The notes beneath the pieces are model-generated. The model saw only the letters and a list, made by a program, of their open reading frames with translations, did not search any database and had not been told where the DNA came from. Shown here one piece after another: positions 11,944-13,629 of a stretch of 13,629 nt of DNA. Location of the stretch: contig JAFIHO010000416.1 in NCBI GenBank assembly GCA_017849395.1, positions 1-13,629 of the forward strand, in the 5' to 3' direction. Each line of letters opens with the position of its first letter. The stretch's first letter is position 1. Both the position numbers and the translations under genes were made by a program. This DNA comes from Hyphomicrobiales bacterium (lineage in GTDB: Bacteria; Pseudomonadota; Alphaproteobacteria; Micropepsales; Micropepsaceae).

Positions 11944-13008
11944 ATGATGAACACCCGTCTGCTGTCTTGCATCTGCTTCGCGCTGCTGGTTTTCGGCATC
12001 GGCCTGCAAAGTGCGCGTTCGCAATCGCGCACGGACCCGCCGCAGGGCGGCTGCACCGCGCCGGACCCGGCCTTGCTGCGTTCCACCGGTCCCTTCACGG
12101 GCCGTGCCCAGATTCCCGATGGCGAAAAGATTTCCCGCTACAATGCACAGGCGCGGGCGTTCAACGATTGCACCCGCAAACTGGTGGACGAAAGCAACGC
12201 CCGGATCGACCGCCTGCGCGATGCGGCGAACGCCGATATCAGCCGCATGACCGCCACGGCCAACGGGCGCATCGACCGGCTTCAGGCGCAGATGCGACAG
12301 GCGATGAACGGCACGGCCACGGCGTTGCCGCGCGAAGCCGGTGCCTTCGCCGATCCCGACTGCCGCAAGCCGGATTCGTCGCTGTTGCGGCCCTTTCCCA
12401 AGAACTCCGCCCTCGCGCGCGGCCGCCGTTACGAGCTCGAAGACGTGACCTTCCGCTCCTGCGTCGAGGAATATTTCCAGCAGGCCGCCGCGGAGGCGGA
12501 ACGCATCACCGCCGCCGCCAATGCCGATATCAGGCGCACAGCGGACGACGCCAATGCCCGCATCGCGGCGCTGGAGAGTGCCGTGAAGGGTTTCATCGAC
12601 AATGCCCAGGTCGCAGCCGCCGCCCGCTCCCGCGCGGTGGAAGGCACGCCGCTCGCCCGCAACGATCCGATCATATCCGTGCGCAACGCCGCCAACCCGC
12701 TGGAGAATGAAAATGCCGACCGCAGCCTGTGGCCGGTGATGCAGGGCACGCCCCTGGGCGAGGGCAACCGCCGTGAATTCACCTGCCGCGCGCCGCAGCA
12801 ACTGCCGGAATCGCGCATCTATGGACCCAAGGTCTGCCGCCGCAACGGCACCTGGGCCGCGCTGCGCAAGCTGGGCAAGGATATCGGCCCGGATGGCCGC
12901 ACCGTGATCGACCTGGAAGCGATGCGCATGATGAACCCGGCAGCCTGCAACAGGAACACCACCGGCACCGGACAGGCGGGCTATGTGAACGGCCTGAACT
13001 GCCAGTGA
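11944..13008 (+). CDS. Exported protein with a duplicated Cys/coiled-coil unit
   Basis: A 354-residue protein of unknown function. A Sec signal peptide (MMNTRLLSCICFALLVFGIG, with a cut likely near SARSQ, residue 27) is followed by two related units. Unit 1 (about residues 37-125) has Cys37, a P-D-x-x-L-L-R-x motif, Cys76 and then a helix with VDESNARIDRLRDAANADIS. Unit 2 (about residues 140-225) has Cys140, K-P-D-S-S-L-L-R-P, Cys173 and a helix with ERITAAANADIRRTADDANA. The shared A-A-N-A-D-I-x-R core makes the duplication plain. Each unit looks like a disulfide-bridged loop leading into a short coiled coil. The C-terminal part (from about residue 255) has further cysteines (REFTCRAPQQ, KVCRRNGTW, AACNRN and the near-terminal NCQ). 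AGGGGG lies four bases before the first ATG, and the second ATG is equally plausible. It appears monocistronic. Confidence 0.75.
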   Translation: MMNTRLLSCICFALLVFGIGLQSARSQSRTDPPQGGCTAPDPALLRSTGPFTGRAQIPDGEKISRYNAQARAFNDCTRKLVDESNARIDRLRDAANADISRMTATANGRIDRLQAQMRQAMNGTATALPREAGAFADPDCRKPDSSLLRPFPKNSALARGRRYELEDVTFRSCVEEYFQQAAAEAERITAAANADIRRTADDANARIAALESAVKGFIDNAQVAAAARSRAVEGTPLARNDPIISVRNAANPLENENADRSLWPVMQGTPLGEGNRREFTCRAPQQLPESRIYGPKVCRRNGTWAALRKLGKDIGPDGRTVIDLEAMRMMNPAACNRNTTGTGQAGYVNGLNCQ

Positions 13009-13057
13009 CCAGCGCGCCGCATTGACTTGGGGCCCGCCGTCCGGACGATCCGCGTCC

Positions 13058-13629
13058 ATGCCGGATGAACAGGACAACAGCCAACAGGTCGCGCAGGCCA
13101 CCACCGCGACCGGAACCATCAGCATCACGCGCGATCCCGCCAACGGCGCGCTGCGCTATGAGCTGGAGGGCTGGGGCCAGAGTTCGGCCGACGACGCGGG
13201 CACCAGTCTGGCCTCCTACATCCATGCCATTTTCGGTCTCCTGTCCCAGACCAGGGCGAAAGACATTCTGCTGATCGGCTGTGCGGGCGGCACGCTGGCC
13301 ACCATGCTGACGCGCGCTGGGCGGATGCCGGTGCTGGTCGATATCGACCCCTTGTCGTTCGATCTGGCGCGGCAACATTTCCATCTGCCGGATAGCGTGC
13401 CTTGCCATGCCGCGGACGGCGCTGCGTTCCTGCGCGACACCGAGCGGCTGTGGGATGCCATCGTTCTGGACGCATTCGTGGGAAAGGAAATTCCGTCCCA
13501 TCTGCTGACGGCGGACTTCTTTGCGCTGGCGCGCAGGCGGCTCGCCCCCGGCGGTGCGCTGTTCGCCAATGTGCATGTGAAGCATGATTTCGACACCAAC
13601 GCCGATCAGGTGGCCAAAGCGATGCGCGA
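13058..13629 (+). CDS. Spermidine-synthase-like methyltransferase fold protein (N-terminal part)
   Basis: The first 190 residues; the gene runs off the window. The Rossmann S-adenosylmethionine fold is visible: KDILLIGCAGGTLATMLTRA (motif I, G-C-A-G-G), then PVLVDIDPLSFDLARQHF with the acidic ribose-binding residue, HAADGAAFLR (motif II region), and WDAIVLDAFVGKEIPSHLLT followed by RRRLAPGGALFANVH. The QSSADDAGTSLASYIHAIFG run before motif I resembles the substrate-pocket segment of the spermidine synthase family. The G-C-A-G-G loop departs from the usual G-G-G-x-G, so true aminopropyl transfer is uncertain; many such proteins are of unknown role. There is no good ribosome site. A TTGACT box (13022-13027) suggests a start of transcription close to the ATG. 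Confidence 0.8.
   Translation, partial: MPDEQDNSQQVAQATTATGTISITRDPANGALRYELEGWGQSSADDAGTSLASYIHAIFGLLSQTRAKDILLIGCAGGTLATMLTRAGRMPVLVDIDPLSFDLARQHFHLPDSVPCHAADGAAFLRDTERLWDAIVLDAFVGKEIPSHLLTADFFALARRRLAPGGALFANVHVKHDFDTNADQVAKAMR

Noticed and set aside
11932..13143. A 403-codon minus-strand frame opposite the duplicated exported protein
   Set aside because: It has no recognisable motif. The plus frame has a signal peptide, a strong ribosome site and an internal protein-level duplication, so the minus frame is a shadow.

Overview
The window is 13.6 kb of GC-rich bacterial chromosome. Gene content and order point to an alphaproteobacterium: rpoH next to rluD, a DUF6476-type protein and an M67 (JAMM) protease on the other side of rluD, DUF6894-, DUF768- and DUF1134-type small proteins, and TTG-N17-TAGGGT or TATAAG promoters. 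A finer placement (Rhizomicrobium-like or Rhizobiales-like) is inference only. There are no phage genes, CRISPR arrays, transposase genes or rRNA genes. The window is mostly ordinary chromosome with one small non-autonomous repeat element.

Layout. Positions 1-3417 are on the minus strand: a PhzF-like isomerase (cut by the window edge), an MpaB/DUF2236-type oxygenase, the heat-shock sigma factor RpoH and the 23S rRNA pseudouridine synthase RluD. Positions 3404-4176 hold a plus-strand pair (DUF6476 membrane protein, then a JAMM metalloprotease) whose start overlaps the rluD start. The protease runs tail-to-tail into a DUF6894 gene (minus). Positions 4530-4648 are a promoter and tRNA-Glu(CUC), followed by a possible 31-residue membrane peptide. 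A small secreted Cys-repeat protein (minus, 4879-5076) is divergent from an alpha/beta-hydrolase-like gene (plus, 5288-5806). After 258 bp without a gene comes an unrecognised two-gene operon (6065-6860: a soluble protein and a three-helix membrane protein), then a cytochrome P450 (6985-8196) and a secF that stands without secD but has its own promoter and terminator (8198-9244).

Positions 9256-9432 form a nested palindromic MITE-like repeat. Its right end supplies the stop codon of a small minus-strand gene (9429-9637) that is broken by an apparent one-base deletion and is translationally coupled to a DUF1134 gene (9637-10212). The rest is a small two-helix membrane protein (plus), a polytopic membrane protein and a DUF768-like protein (both minus, separated by a 17-bp hairpin), a secreted protein built from a duplicated Cys/coiled-coil unit (plus, 11944-13008), and the start of a spermidine-synthase-like methyltransferase (13058 to the edge).

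Functional links. The rpoH/rluD/DUF6476/M67 block looks like ancestral conserved chromosome, and secF belongs to the Sec translocon. The other genes are mostly single transcription units with no evident shared pathway. I did not find a convincing new multi-gene system. The best second-look items are the frameshifted repeat gene with the palindromic element at its end, the lone secF, the unknown 6065/6390 operon and the internally duplicated secreted protein.
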